DNA from: Mesaphorura yosii
Taxonomy: Eukaryota; Arthropoda; Collembola; Poduromorpha; Tullbergiidae
DNA: 64,000 nt
Assembly (NCBI GenBank): GCA_009869945.1
Contig: WIXG01000002.1
Span: 620,001-684,000 of the forward strand
Direction: 5' to 3'
How positions within the stretch are numbered: the stretch's first letter is position 1; each line of letters opens with the position of its first letter. Under the pieces are notes generated by a model. The model had not been told where the DNA came from. It saw only the letters and a list, made by a program, of their open reading frames with translations, and ran no database searches. Made by a program: the position numbers and the translations under genes. Of this stretch, positions 1-12,195 are shown piece by piece.

Positions 1-3000
1 AACAGCAGCAGAAGATTGTCGGAATCCCGTGCGTGGCAGCCGCGTCGCGATACACGGCACCAGTCCACATCGATGTGGGTGGAAAAATTTATACGTCTTC
101 GTTGGAGACGCTGACAAAGTAAGTTTGCAGTTTGTATTCTTAGCTGGGCCTTCGTTTTCTGAGTTTTTCCAGATAGATGCTTAAGGCTGTAAAATTCGCG
201 AGATTCCTAACACGCAAAATATTTATTGATAAAATCAATTTGAGAAGGAATGCGAAGAATTCGGGACAAAGAGGCTTCACCCACCCATTATTGTTCAATA
301 AATCGCTTCCATGTATCATGTAACTCACAAATCAACTTGTTGATCAGTGCAAGCATTGCAAAGGTCGTTGGAAATCGCGATCATTACTAATTTGTGGGCA
401 CAGAAGCCATTAAAAGTGACTTCATTAGCCACGGCGGTATTGGCAGTAAAAATTTCACTTACGCTACGTGCCTTGGCAAGTGCGCATCTTAAACGTGAAT
501 CAATTGATTGCTCAAGGCTAGGATAAAAGAAAGGCAAAGGCGAGAGAAGAAAGAAGAAAGACGTCTGCGGCAGGCACTGAAAGCGTCGGCGAACGCGGAG
601 GTTGGGCGATGACTGCGGGTTATGACGATGTTTTACGGTTTAAGAGCCCAATTTCCTCTGCGTATAAATTTTAATAGTATTTTTACGCTTTGTAAAGTGG
701 TTACTTATTACTTTATTTCATTATAATTGATCACTTGAGGCTGGACTGGTTTGACTTGCACCTTGCACAGCCTTTGAAGTTGCTGTCGCTGCACCTTTCT
801 TCCTACTCGTCTTGTCTTGCTGTTGTGAGTTTTATTTCTTAATAATAAAGTCAGCCAACGCCAATTCACACTCATGTAAACATGAATACATTGTTCAAAA
901 TTTTATGAAGGCTGTGCGCGGCTTCAGTTCAGATTTGTAACGATTTGTGAAAGATGCGACGGCGGCGGTCGGTGGTGTTACATTTTAATGACTTCACGCA
1001 TGCACACGATCTTTAAGCAATTACTATGAGATTACATGAGAGGAAAGCCAACAAAGCTTTGGTGAGTGTGAATTCGAAACATAAGGCACAATTGCCGATG
1101 TTCAGTGTGCAGTGAAATGCATAATGTAGATTGGAGATGGAGATTGCGCCGAAGGTGCACACCAACACAATATAATACAGGCTCATTTCCTTCTGTGCTA
1201 TGCTAAGTTTCGTTCGCATCCGTTACAATGACAAGAATGACCTCCGGCTTCTGTTTTTTGTCATTTCTGGGCTGCGAGATAAGAAAATCTAAATTTCCTT
1301 CCATCTGCCCCACGGACAATTGACGACGATAAGAATTTAAAGTACCAGTTTCTTGCTCAGGGCGAATGCGAAGAAGTTTGTAGTCTGGTATTATGTTCGT
1401 TGTTTAGCTACAGGCTGGACGCGCGATTGCACGAGAACCACACATACAGCTTGTAGAGACGACTAAAATTGACCACGTTTTATTAAGTGTTCGGTCCGAA
1501 ACAATAAAATGACAACAATTTACAAATTAAGAGACAGAGCATTCCAATGTGCACGGCATTGTTATACTGTTATGATGCCGGGGAAAGGCACGATGGAATG
1601 AAAGGTGTTAATGAGGCACTCACGCGTGAAATTTATGCTCCTCTTTTGACAGAAAGCGCTACCGGATTTAACAAGGCGAGAAAGAACCAGAGCAAAGCGA
1701 AGGTTCAGGCGTTTTGAGTTCAGTCTTAATGTCTTAATCCTTTGTTTCAGATTTCCCGAGTCACGCTTGGCGAAGATGTTCAATGGCAGCATCCCGATCG
1801 TGTTGGACAGTCTGAAGCAGCACTACTTCATAGATCGTGACGGCGACATGTTTCGGCACATTCTCAATTTCATGAGAAACAATAAACTCCTCATCCCGGC
1901 CAATTTCGCAGACATCGAGCTCCTGCTGGAGGAAGCACGCTTCTTCGACATTGCAGGTACAGCGAAGAAACAAAGAGAAGCAATGCAAAGATGATCTTCG
2001 GATTATTAGCAGCAGCATGGCATTTGCAACATAGCGTGCAAAAATTAGCTCAATCTGCCGAAGCAGAGCAAAGCAATATAAAGTTCATGACTCTAATTGT
2101 TGCCGAGCGTCGCACTCGGGCGGCCCAGGGCGATGAGGGGTTTAAAACTAAAAAGAGACGTCGATGAACGAGTTGGTCACTCAAGCGAGAATTCGAGAAG
2201 TCAACTGCTCGCAAACTTTTGCGGCTCTGCTCGAGCTCTGATGAAATCTCTGCGTTGAAGCATTTATTACAGGAGTAACCTGCAGCAAGAGCAAATAAAG
2301 ACGGAACGGAGCAGGCAGGGCGCAGAGAAATAAATGAAAATGTGTTTTCTACGATGCTGAGTGTCTGCGTCTTTTTTAAAACTGCCAACTACTCGACGCG
2401 ACTAGACTTGCCTTGCCACGACTAAAACTAAGCTGAGACTTCTTATCAACTGCCATCACACGGTCTGGCCTTAAAGCTACCCGCCTGGAAAGACGAGATG
2501 CCGAGATGAGACGAAAAAGTTTTCGCCGAATTTTTCTCCAGTATAAAAATTTTAACTGCACAATTGCTATTACTTTTACCTGGGTCGAGTATGATAATTC
2601 GATGCGAAGATGATGACGAGCACCGGATTGCCCAGCCAAGAGCTGGTTTGGCTAATTGCGACGATGGCGATGACGACAAGCGAAACTGCTCGAAACTCTC
2701 TGGCGTCTTGTCAGGTAGTTCATACACACCGCTGTCGTGCGTACGTAGAGTACGTAGGTGGTGGTGGTTTAAGTTTAAGATGAAAATTATTCGCCTCGAG
2801 ACCTTTTCTAAACCTCCTTTCCTTTTCTTTCTTCCTCCGTGCTCCGGTCGTCTTTCGCGCACTCACTCGCGTTGTCTCATAGCTTCTCCTCCATTCAATT
2901 GTCCCCGAGCGAAAAAACTGAGAGACTGTTTGAATGTTTGTTACGTTATTAAATGCCTCCTGTCGGCGTCGACCGACTCGGCTCCGCTCACAGTGCTCGT

Positions 3001-4354
3001 TCCTCGCAGATTTAACCCATCACAGAGAATTCCACGCCTGTCCGAACAAATGAGGCATTAATCTGCGGCGGATGAGAATTCCTTATCAAATACGGCGAAC
3101 TAACGTGAAGCCGCCCTTACGCTTAAAAATGGTGAATAAAAACTCAATCCCGCTATGCGTGCGATTAGTGCGATACAACATTATCATTATCGTATTCGTA
3201 TCTTCATTTGTGGCTAATTTCATGCTTCATCTTCCACCTCCATTTTTCTTTCAGAGATGTGCTCGGAGTTGGAGCAATTAAAGAGAGAATCTCGCGAACA
3301 GGATCACCTTCTCAGACTAGGTCGCAAGAGGAGCAGCAGCATCAATCTCAGCGGGGCTGGTTCCGGGATATCCAATTGCATCGATGGGAGCCCCAACGTT
3401 GGAACGACTGGGATCGCGATTCCTTTGCTGAACAACAAACACTTTCATCATCATCCTTCCAAACACGTGACTCTGAACAACAACAATAACTCGCTTGCAG
3501 CGGTGATGGAAGAGTTTGGAAATTCGAGCAATAAGGAGTCGATTAATAAGCGATACCGCGGAGGAGGCGCCGTCGTAACACCGGCAGCTGCAGCAACGAT
3601 TCGACTCACAAATCACACAATGGACAATGACTACCCCGAAGACATGTCGATGGCAAGTAACAACAGCAGCAGTAACAACAATGCATCCTCAACCATGGCG
3701 AACGAGAACGTGGGGGTGAGAAAAGATGGTGCAAATTCAAGCAACAAAGCCGTGGGCATGTCAGACTCGATGCTGGTGATGAGCGAAGGGGGTAGATCTA
3801 ACAGCACATTATCGTCATCAAACCGAATCAGCACAAGCATCCATCATCGTCAACATCTTGACCATCTTCGTCGGAGCCGCGTAGTTGGAGTGGAGAATGA
3901 GAGCGACGAAGAACTGGACATGGAACCACGCAACGACAGCTCGCCCTCTTCGTCTTCGGTTCGAACCACGACAGTGGATCCGGCGAGCGGAGACGGGGAC
4001 TTTATTTACGAGTGCTTGGCACTCAACATCAGCCCTGACCTTGGCGAGAGGATCATGCTGTCCGGAGAAAGAAGTTTAGTCGAACAGGTGTTCCCGGAAA
4101 TCTGTCACGTAATGACCGACGGGAGAAGTCCCGGCGTGGGAAGCGGAAACACAAACGCAGCCGTCGCATGGCACCAAGACTCGCGGCACGTCATTCGCTT
4201 TCCACTCAACGGATACTGTAAACTGAACTCTATTCAAGTAATTACAAGGCTGTTTAGTGCAAAGTACCAGTTAATTGCGAGCCACGGAGGCGGTGTCGAT
4301 AGTCAGCAGTTTTCGGAGTATCTTTTCATGAGGAAAGTCCATGCGCCAGTATAG
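1..4354 (+). CDS. KCTD1/KCTD15: KCTD1/KCTD15-type BTB/POZ protein (5' partial)
   Basis: Coding exons are 1-118 (open at the window edge), 1751-1956 and 3255-4354, with matching splice phases. Exons 1 and 2 encode a BTB/T1 tetramerisation domain ([13 protein letters not shown], then [16 protein letters not shown] and [13 protein letters not shown]). The end of exon 3 encodes the family-specific C-terminal domain ([36 protein letters not shown]). Vertebrate KCTD1 and KCTD15 are non-channel BTB proteins that oligomerise and repress AP-2 transcription factors; a similar role here is inference. Exon 3 also holds a long Ser/Asn-rich, low-complexity stretch of roughly 230 residues between the two domains, absent from the vertebrate proteins. 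The initiator codon lies upstream of the window. Confidence 0.92.
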
Positions 4355-4758
4355 AGACGAACGAAAGAGGAGCCTGTCACGTGGTCACTGTCAAAGAATT
4401 TCGCTTGTTATTTGTTGTGTGAGTCTCATTCAGCTTGTAGTAAAGGTAGAGCTTAATGAATTCTTAAAATAGACCACCAAAATTGTAAAGTTGTTAATTG
4501 TTTCGATTGCGGAGTCCCCTTGCATCGTGGAATTATAGATTCCTCTGGCCCGTGGTCAACATCGCCCTGTTGATCAGATTCCAGGTCCGTTGCGCTGAAA
4601 TCTGGAATCTATTCAGAAGAGACATTTGGTGTTTTGCTAAATGAGCTTTTAATAAGTAAACCTGTAGCAATTAATTAGTGAAGTCAATTTAAGAGGCTGT
4701 CAAGTGTGTGTTTATGGCACCTCCGTGACCCGATTTGTAGTACGCCATTTGGATCATG

Positions 4759-4764
4759 AATAAA
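4759..4764 (+). terminator. Polyadenylation signal AATAAA, KCTD gene
   Basis: This is the first clear AATAAA after the KCTD stop codon and gives a 3'UTR of about 400 nt. It was assigned by position only. Confidence 0.5.
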
Positions 4765-6104
4765 ACGTGCACACTAGAAACATAAAGAATTCAAAGATTT
4801 AGTTCATTTCCAACACGATCATGATCGATCGAGCAAGAAACTCAAAGCGGTCAGTGTCGTGCCACGGTCATCTTTGGACCTCCTTCACGTTGTTGGCCTG
4901 CCCGCGTGCCCGACCCATAAAGGGCTTTTTGCAGTTTACGCCTAAATCTTGGTTGTGACTGCGTTGCGTTGTTATTGTGTGTTCAGTGTTCATTCATCTT
5001 TCTGTGCTTGCAGGCACTAATCCCACATTACGACGATGATGACAAGCCAAGATGAGAATTCCACACTGCAAAGTTGTTGTATTGTTAAGAAAAAGTTCTT
5101 GTTGCATTATTTGTAGTTTAAATATAATATTTCAGGCATGTAGGCATCCAAGATAGAATTCGCCAGCGGGAGTAATATCAAACTATTTCAGCTGAGCTGC
5201 GTACATGGCCACGATACCATTTTCGGCTTTCTGGGATTGCCAGCCAGCGGGCATATTTTCGTTTTTATATTACGAGAAAAGTGTGCTGTGTCGGCTGCTT
5301 CATCATTTGCGAGAAAAATCCTCTTCATCTTTCTCCAAAAGAAATAAAAAAGCTGGAGGGTGTCATCTTGAAAGGTAGAAATGGGAAATACATAATAACC
5401 AGAAGAATGATAAAGTTAAACACAGGAAAAGTTTAAGACAAGATGCACAGCGGAGGAAACACTGAAATATTTAGCCGAGGCACGTCAGTGCTCGGGTTCA
5501 GCCGGCAACTCTGTGCTCGCAGTCAGGAAAGTTTCCTGAGTAAAATTAAAGGTGCTAGGCGAGGGTTCGGCCAAGACAAGTGGAAAGCTCATTTACAAAT
5601 ACAAAGCAGAAAGTCAAATTGTGACCTGGCGTGCTCTGATTTGATTCTCCTTTCCAATTGCAGTGATCAGCAGATCAGAAAGTACAATAATTCAAATGCG
5701 CCGGAAGCCCAAGCCAAGCCAAATGCAACGGACTCGACTAGAGTCGCATATCGCATTTAATTCGAAATGCGGTCCACCAAATCGCTTCCAGGTTTTAATT
5801 ATTCTTTTTTAATATTATTGAACTAGTTTCAATTCTTTCCTGTCTCGCCTCCAACCATTTTTAATGCTACCCTAATGCTAATGAAGTTATGATCCGTGCA
5901 GTGCACAAGTACAACTGTACACATGTAACGTATTGAACAAAACAATAATACGAATACGTGTTTGCAGCGTGAAATCAACATTTTCTATTCTGAATGCCCG
6001 ACAGCCTTGAATTAATTAATTTTCTCAACACAATTATTTCTTGTCCTCTGGCAGCAAAAGGCTTGACTAATAAATATTTCACTGCTCTCTTTCTACAAGA
6101 ATTT
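4765..6104. other. Intergenic region between KCTD gene and secreted-protein gene
   Basis: I see no convincing gene. A 105-codon open frame (5443-5760, +) has no recognisable domain, splice context or homology that I know of. A second AATAAA-like run occurs near 5345. The right part probably contains the 3'UTR of the minus-strand gene that ends at 6105. Confidence 0.4.
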
Positions 6105-6912
6105 TTAAACCTGCTGGCAAATGCACACGAAGTCGGCAGCGCTCGAGTCCTCCGCTCTTTTGCTTCGAGTGCACTCGCAATTCAGTGCCCGGCTCGAATT
6201 GTCAAGCAGGAGTCCGTCGTACACATTGTTGACCGTGAAAATGCAATTGGTCGAGACCTCGTCGTCTTCCTCCTCGCTCTCCTCGTACTCGTAGCCATGA
6301 TGTGGACGCGGAGGATGATGGTGCTTGTGAAAATGGTGCAAGTACGGTGGCAACGGCGGCGGCGGGCCATGGAAGTATCGTTTGAATGGAAGACTCCGGA
6401 ATGTGGCGCAGTTTGCTGAGCAGCTGCACTTTGATTTCCTGCTCGACCCGCCGACGATCGCGCAGGTACACCGCGGTCTTGAGTGCTCCTTCGATGACTC
6501 GTTGATCCAGCACCGACTCCCACACGAATTGCAGTCGTAGAACCATTCTTCACTGCTGCTCAGCAGATCGCTTTCTGTCCAATTCTGTTTCGGCCAACAT
6601 GACAACTCACACCAGCACTCCGTCGCGTTTGTGGCGTTGGTCGGCCGCGCGGTGGTGGTCGATGAAAGTCCTTTCAGGACGCAGACAATTGGACGAACGT
6701 CGGCGGTGAAGAAGTCGCAGTACTCTGCAGTTAAAATGACAGGTCGTTAGAGACATACGAGCAATAACAAACGAATCGGATCCCAACACTCGACTTGACT
6801 CACCTTCCAGGGAAAATGCGCTAATCACGATGTTCCAGTGACACAGCATGGCAGAGCAGGAGACAAGAATTCCAACCCAACCAAAATTCCAGGAAGAAAC
6901 TGAATTAGTCAT
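6105..6912 (-). CDS. Secreted Cys- and His-rich protein of unknown function
   Basis: The model has two exons, 6912-6804 and 6724-6105 (GT-AG, phase 1), giving 242 residues. Exon 1 is a signal peptide (MTNSVSSWNFGW... to about residue 33). The mature part begins with EEYCDFFTADVR, has paired cysteines (CWCELSC, CNSCGSRC, CTC, CSCSANC, CEC, CIC), several N-glycosylation sequons (NAT, NWT, NES, NSS), a proline/histidine run (HHFHKHHHPPRPHH) and a short acidic block (EESEEEDDE). I recognise no family. Histidine and acidic clusters could bind metal, but that is inference. Two other minus-strand frames are also open over 6200-6546, and a good donor (GTGAGT) lies near 6614, so the true 3' part may differ. 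Confidence 0.5.
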
Positions 6913-8194
6913 CCTTCAAAGCACGTAGATTTGCGAGCTGAAGCAGAAATCGACTGTTGTGAAAATGGTTGCGGCTTTCCAAAATTCTAAAGCAGGTCAT
7001 CTCGCACACGCTTAATTTTCCGTCGCGTCATTCGATTTTTGGAAATTGAAATGCGACAATGCGTGTGTTCAATAGCCCCATAACTGGACCTCGTCACGAA
7101 TAATGGGAATCAGTTTAAGGTCTTTACGCTTCACATCTGTACCATATGAGAATAGGTTCGTCGTTTTAATGAGAATCTACATAACTCCATCATTCTGTTC
7201 AGCATCTGCGCTTTCAATTGACAATTGGCAACAATCGCAGTTTCGCAGCAAGCGACTTTCTCTTTTTAATGATGGAACCATCAACAAGTTCCACTCTCAA
7301 TTCTCCGATGCGATGCATGCGGCTGGGAGCTGACAACATCAGACATGCAAAATGCAAATCCAAAGTTCGATTTTAGAAGAGCTAAACTACACGAATCTGC
7401 CCATTATATTCACGTAGCCTCACGTAAAATGAATGTCAATCAATACTGCATGAACATAAGATAAGATACGAGTTGACTGACTGACGCTATTGCTTGCAAT
7501 TGCTGCATTAGGTTTTCAAGTGTTTACCTAAAAAAAAGAACAAGGTGACATAAGCATGTAGAGCCTCCAATTAAATTGAGCCCAACAGGTAGAATGGTAG
7601 AAGTGACAGTGGCATCGCAGGTGGTGGAGCTAATTAACTGCAAGTGACATAAATGCTTGCGATGACGCATAGTCAACTCAAGTAGCGGTCGCCCTCTTTT
7701 TCACTGCATTCGAACTTGGTCGGTGGTGTTATGCTGAGCTGGCTCCACTGCACTGGCTTCGTCCACTTGGTGCGGTGGTGGTAGGTTGGGGTACAGCCAT
7801 GGAGTAAGCAAGTTAGCAGAAACGAAATTATAGTACACGTACGGAAAGGGTTGAGTTGAAGGTTGTTGTTTTCGTGCTAAGAACGTTCGTTTATGCTTGA
7901 AAGTATGAATCACGCGTCCCATCACATGACGATCCCCAGCTCGCTACTCACCATGCTGGGCGGTTTTCAATGCACTGCATTGAATGGGGTCTTGGGACCA
8001 AGTCACACGGCACGCAACTGAAATTCGTATACAAGAATTGCATCATCCACTTTCTCGCTCTCCTCCCGCAGTTCTTCCATTCAGCCATATGCATGCATCA
8101 AAGTAACAAGGAGAATTTAACCACTGCTCGTTTAACCCAATTTAATCACGGTTTTACTTAATTTTTTGAACGGTGAACAATAACCGAACGAAAA
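6913..8194. other. Divergent intergenic region upstream of the secreted-protein gene and ATF4
   Basis: It presumably contains both promoters. A 74-codon minus-strand open frame (7701-7925) has no recognisable features. No TATA box or other site can be assigned with confidence. Confidence 0.35.
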
Positions 8195-8203
8195 ATGGAG
8201 TAG
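8195..8203 (+). promoter_or_regulatory. ATF4 uORF1 (Met-Glu-stop)
   Basis: ATG GAG TAG forms a minimal upstream ORF with purine at -3 and G at +4. It lies 96 nt before the uORF2 start codon, with no other ATG between. ATF4 mRNAs of vertebrates and insects begin with a very short uORF that lets ribosomes resume scanning. The assignment assumes that the transcript starts upstream of this point. Confidence 0.7.
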
Positions 8204-8299
8204 TCCAGCGGTCAGCAAGCGGAATTTTTCTTCCTCTACCTCCACCAGCCAACAAACCTCCACGCACTCTCGAGTGCCCAGTACAACTTTGAATTCAAC

Positions 8300-9913
8300 A
8301 TGGCGTAAGTTACTTTTAACTAGTTGTAACTTGTAGATGTCTATCGTGATGTTATGTATGGATCATGAGAATCATGACTCTCGTCTTGATGCCTCGATGT
8401 GTAGAAGCACTGAGTTGCTTAGGACCTTGGTTTGACCTTTGAACTAATAGCTCCCTACTCCAGAATGCACAAAAGTTAACTCTATGTCATGCCTGATGCC
8501 ATGATTATGAGCGGCACTGTAAATTTTTAAAGGACTTGGGTGGCTTGGGTTGACAGGTGTTAACAGCAAGAGCTATCCTTTAGGGGCGATGTGAACGCAG
8601 GATAGGGCAGAACAGAGGGAGAGAGAAGGTGCCCTTCAAAACCTCAGGGGAGGTCAACGTGGGGCAAATCGAGAGAGTGAAGGGCAGCTGTACTTTTTGT
8701 CAACTTTGAAAGATTTCACATGGTCATTCGCCATGCTTCAGTGGTATGACCAGAAGGAGGTCATAATTCGTGAGCTTGCATTTTCTGTGATGCCCTCATA
8801 TTGTGTTTAAAGCGTTGGAATTCCAGATTATGAGATAATCTGAAATGAAGGGTTCTATAGCAATTACAGTGATGTGCAATATGCAACCGCTTAACAATAA
8901 TATTGAATTGAATATTGAAACCGATAAATAACATGGCTAACGCTAAGGAAAGGAAACCCAACCCCCAAATTAAATTCCAAAGAACGCATATTGGTGTTTA
9001 TCTTCTCTTCACACAGAAAGAACAGGCTGCAGAAGCTAATTATAAGATGTATTCTCAGTGACGAACTTTGCCCTTGTCATGCGTTACTGGTTACTGTTTG
9101 CTGATGTGTTTAAGAAATCTTGCCCGAAACGCGGCATGCTTTTCTTTCGCAATGGAATATTGTGGACGAAAGCCTAGCCAATCAAATTTTTGAATGGGCT
9201 GATAAGTGATCATCATGAGGAAAGATGACCAGAGTGTAGGCACATCTGGCTTTTGGCTTCTTATAACGTTACAAATATCGCAGGATATAAACATACTACT
9301 ACAAAATACAACGAAGCATTTACTAATCGGATATACCTTCAAAGTTCGAAGAAGAGAATGTACGAAATTGTGGCATATTTAAAATGACGAGGGGTCGGAA
9401 CGGTCAACTGGGCAGAAGACCCTCCCACCATCTTTGTGATCGTAGTCGACTTCAAGGAAGATAAGAAAGAAGGGATCGCAATTGAAGTACTCAGTCTACA
9501 GTCTCACTTAAACCACCTAGTTTGTCCATTTCCAAGCAAAACATTTCCCAGAGCAAACTTCTCACCTTTCCTGTCGGACATCTTTAAAAATTGATTGTAT
9601 TAGTAGTAGAAGAGTATGGATCAGTATGGGGAGAGTTCAGAGATTGAGGTTAAAATTCTACGTAACTTAACAATACGAGGTTCTAAAATGGGCTCTTTAT
9701 ATTTGCAGGTTTTTACAAACAAATATCGAGCTGCAAGCTCTAATTATCAACAACGTGAAATCCTTTGACGAACCAAGCCTAATTAACCAAGACAGCATTA
9801 TTATCGCTGGAAACCATATTGACTTGCGAGAAGAATCAATATTCAGGCAACAGCAAATCAGCCATGGAGTCGTTCATGTCAACGACTTCTTGGCAGACCT
9901 CGTCGTCTGCTAA
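8300..9913 (+). promoter_or_regulatory. ATF4 uORF2, overlapping the main start codon out of frame
   Basis: The ATG at 8300 is followed after five bases by a GTAAGT donor (8305). The frame resumes at 9709 and ends with TAA at 9911-9913, giving 69 codons. It overlaps the ATF4 coding sequence (ATG 9864) by 50 nt in another frame, and no other ATG lies between. In other animals such an inhibitory uORF blocks ATF4 translation unless eIF2 is phosphorylated, when scanning ribosomes bypass it. The uORF spans a 1.4-kb intron, so the arrangement exists only in the spliced mRNA. Confidence 0.75.
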
Positions 9914-11559
9914 GTACTACAACTGCATCTCTCCAAACTCACCAGGATCACCTGTTGCGTCCCCATCGAGCCCAACTTTGTACCAGCACGTCGGGCAAGA
10001 TGACGGACTCCTTCCACAAAATGGAGGGCTTGCCTCTCCCATTTTCAAGAACGGCAACAATATCGCCACAAATCGTTCTCAAGTTGCAACAACGCTTCTC
10101 AAAAACTTAGAAGAATACAGTCTGGAGCAATTTCTAACTCAGAATGGTAAGCCCAGCCCCTAGCTGATCAGCTCGAAGTAGCTTATTGTTTCCCATCGAA
10201 AGCTCATGATGATTAATTGTTCCGAATTTGAGTAGTAAAATACAATGAAATTAAGCCAAAAGGATGCTGAAACAAAATTCCAAATACAGCTTTGATTTCA
10301 AATTGAATAGCCAAAATGCAAGCATATTTTCTATAAAGAACTTTTCCTGTCTGTTATTCGCAGAGTTTGGAACTGACTCTACTGACTGGAATGAGGAGAA
10401 TGCAAACTTGGAGCTCTTCAACGAACTTTCTGCGCTTGAATTTACTCCACCAGCGGCACAACATTTGGAGAATGAAAACATCGCTTCTGTCTCTGTCGGC
10501 CAGGGCCCGGACGGAGATACCGAAATTGTGATCCGGAGTGAGAATGAGTCGTTCGATGAACTTTCTGCCGAGTTCCAAAATATTCTAGACTCCTTACCCA
10601 GAACAGCAACAGCATGGGGAGAGGAGCTGATTGACTTCACTGACCTAATCTACAGTAGTCCTGCTGAGGCTCAAGAATACCAACCAATAGCAACGGTAGA
10701 AATTACATCGATTGCGCTTAATGATGGCAGTGACAACACTGGACAGGCGCAGGAGATCATTGACGTGTCCGACTCGAGTACCGACGAAAGCGAGAGTGAA
10801 GACGACATCTTTATGGAAACTGATGTGACAAGAGCTGCATCGGAATTGGGCACTTCATACCAATACTTGTCTGCTGAAGAAACATCATCCATGCTGTCCA
10901 TGCCAATGAGTGAAGAGGATGATCACAACTTACTGGTTGGCGAGAAAATGTTGGATGCGCTTCTGGTTGGAAATCTGGACGAGGCAGTAACATTTTTGCC
11001 AGGCATTGTCCAGCCCTTTGGCTGTGAGGATGTTAAGCCGAAAGTTAGCAAGCCAACCAAGGCTCCAAGGTGAGAAATTGTAACTTGACCTTGGCGAAGT
11101 AGCCTGCCAAGCCAAAGAATATCATGATGAGCCAAATTTATTCTTCTTTCCCCGACTGACTTCAAACATTGATGGATTCTTATTATAACTGAGAACTTAA
11201 CGTAAAAATAATTGGCTCCGTCTTACAAAAGCGTATCAACGTATTCAAGTTAGTAATTAAAAACGTCCCTTCTTTTCAGAAAACCGGCAAACCAGCGCCG
11301 TGGAAAGAAGGCCAAGACTCCCAAGATCGAGAAGATTATCCGGAAGAAAGAACAGAACAAAACTGCTGCATTGCGCTACCGAATGAAGAAAAAAATGGAG
11401 GTGGAAGTCACTCTTGAGCGTGAGGCCGAACTCCAAGCTGAGCACGACGGCTTGATGAAGCAAAGGGACGAAGTGCACAAAGAAATTCAGATGGTGAAGC
11501 AGCTTTTGCGAGCAGTATTTTCCAACCGAAAGAGCAAGTCGCAAGCTGGGAAGTATTGA
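9864..11559 (+). CDS. ATF4: ATF4/cryptocephal-type bZIP transcription factor
   Basis: Coding exons are 9864-10146, 10364-11069 and 11280-11559 (422 residues), and the splice phases agree. The start ATG sits in a good context (GCCATGG). The last exon encodes the bZIP: the basic region KKEQNKTAALRYRMKKK, the near-identical ATF4 signature, at about residues 352-368, followed by a leucine-zipper helix. The middle is acidic and serine-rich. SDSSTDESESEDD near the centre resembles the phosphodegron region of ATF4 but lacks the exact DSGxxS. ATF4 drives amino-acid biosynthesis, redox and ER-stress genes in the integrated stress response. Regulation by the two upstream ORFs is visible in the leader. 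The gene is convergent with UFD1. Confidence 0.93.
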
Positions 11560-12042
11560 ACAAGATAATTGGCATTGGCAAGCGGGCAGTCTTAATGTAA
11601 CAGCAGCGTGAAATTGTACCGTTCTACTTCTAAATTATAGATTGTAATCTAGAATCTTACACTTGCAATTGCAAATGACTTGGGTTAGTGAACTCGGGGA
11701 GTGGGACAGCATAATTTTGGTGAATTTGTAGGTTTGTTTTGTAGTACTTTGCAAACAAACTAGTTAAGGTACTGTTTGAATTTCATGACGTACATCTTGT
11801 ACCGATTTTCTTGTTCAAGCAACAATTTTTAATTACGAAATATCTCTAGTTCGCTTAATTTTTCATACTTTATTTCACTACTCACTTCGATTTTAGCAAG
11901 AAAAAGAAATGAAAGGTAGTTTGACGATAACCAGAATCGGCACGAATTGTGGAATTATTTTACGTCTACTGTCTAACGGATCTATTGTAGAATCTGCGCT
12001 CTCGCGCCTAGAAACTCTTTACCGGTCTTTTGGTTATTCTGA

Positions 12043-12048
12043 AATAAA
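12043..12048 (+). terminator. Polyadenylation signal AATAAA, ATF4
   Basis: The AATAAA lies about 480 nt after the ATF4 stop codon, just before the opposing UFD1 signal at 12092-12101. Confidence 0.6.
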
Positions 12049-12091
12049 TAGTGCATGACTTTACTTTAGAACCAAACCATAATAAGTCACT

Positions 12092-12101
12092 TTTATTTAT
12101 T
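12092..12101 (-). terminator. Two overlapping polyadenylation signals, UFD1
   Basis: AATAAATAAA reads on the minus strand about 100 nt after the UFD1 stop codon. Confidence 0.6.
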
Positions 12102-12195
12102 CGATTTGCGAGTCTTGTGCGTCGAAAAGGAATGCTATCAATTTAATGTCGAGTTTCGGGAAATCGAACCCGTGCATATTTGAACGAAGTTGTGG

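Noticed and set aside
5443-5760. 105-codon plus-strand frame after the KCTD gene
   Set aside because: No recognisable motif and no promoter or splice evidence.
6202-6546. Minus-strand 114-codon frame with helix-like sequence as the main product of the 6-kb gene
   Set aside because: No acceptor joins it in phase to the signal-peptide exon. Kept as a finding on overlapping frames only.
12145-12180. T-arm-like sequence (GGGTTCGATTTCCCG) on the minus strand
   Set aside because: No D-arm, anticodon arm or acceptor stem surrounds it. It lies in the UFD1 3'UTR.
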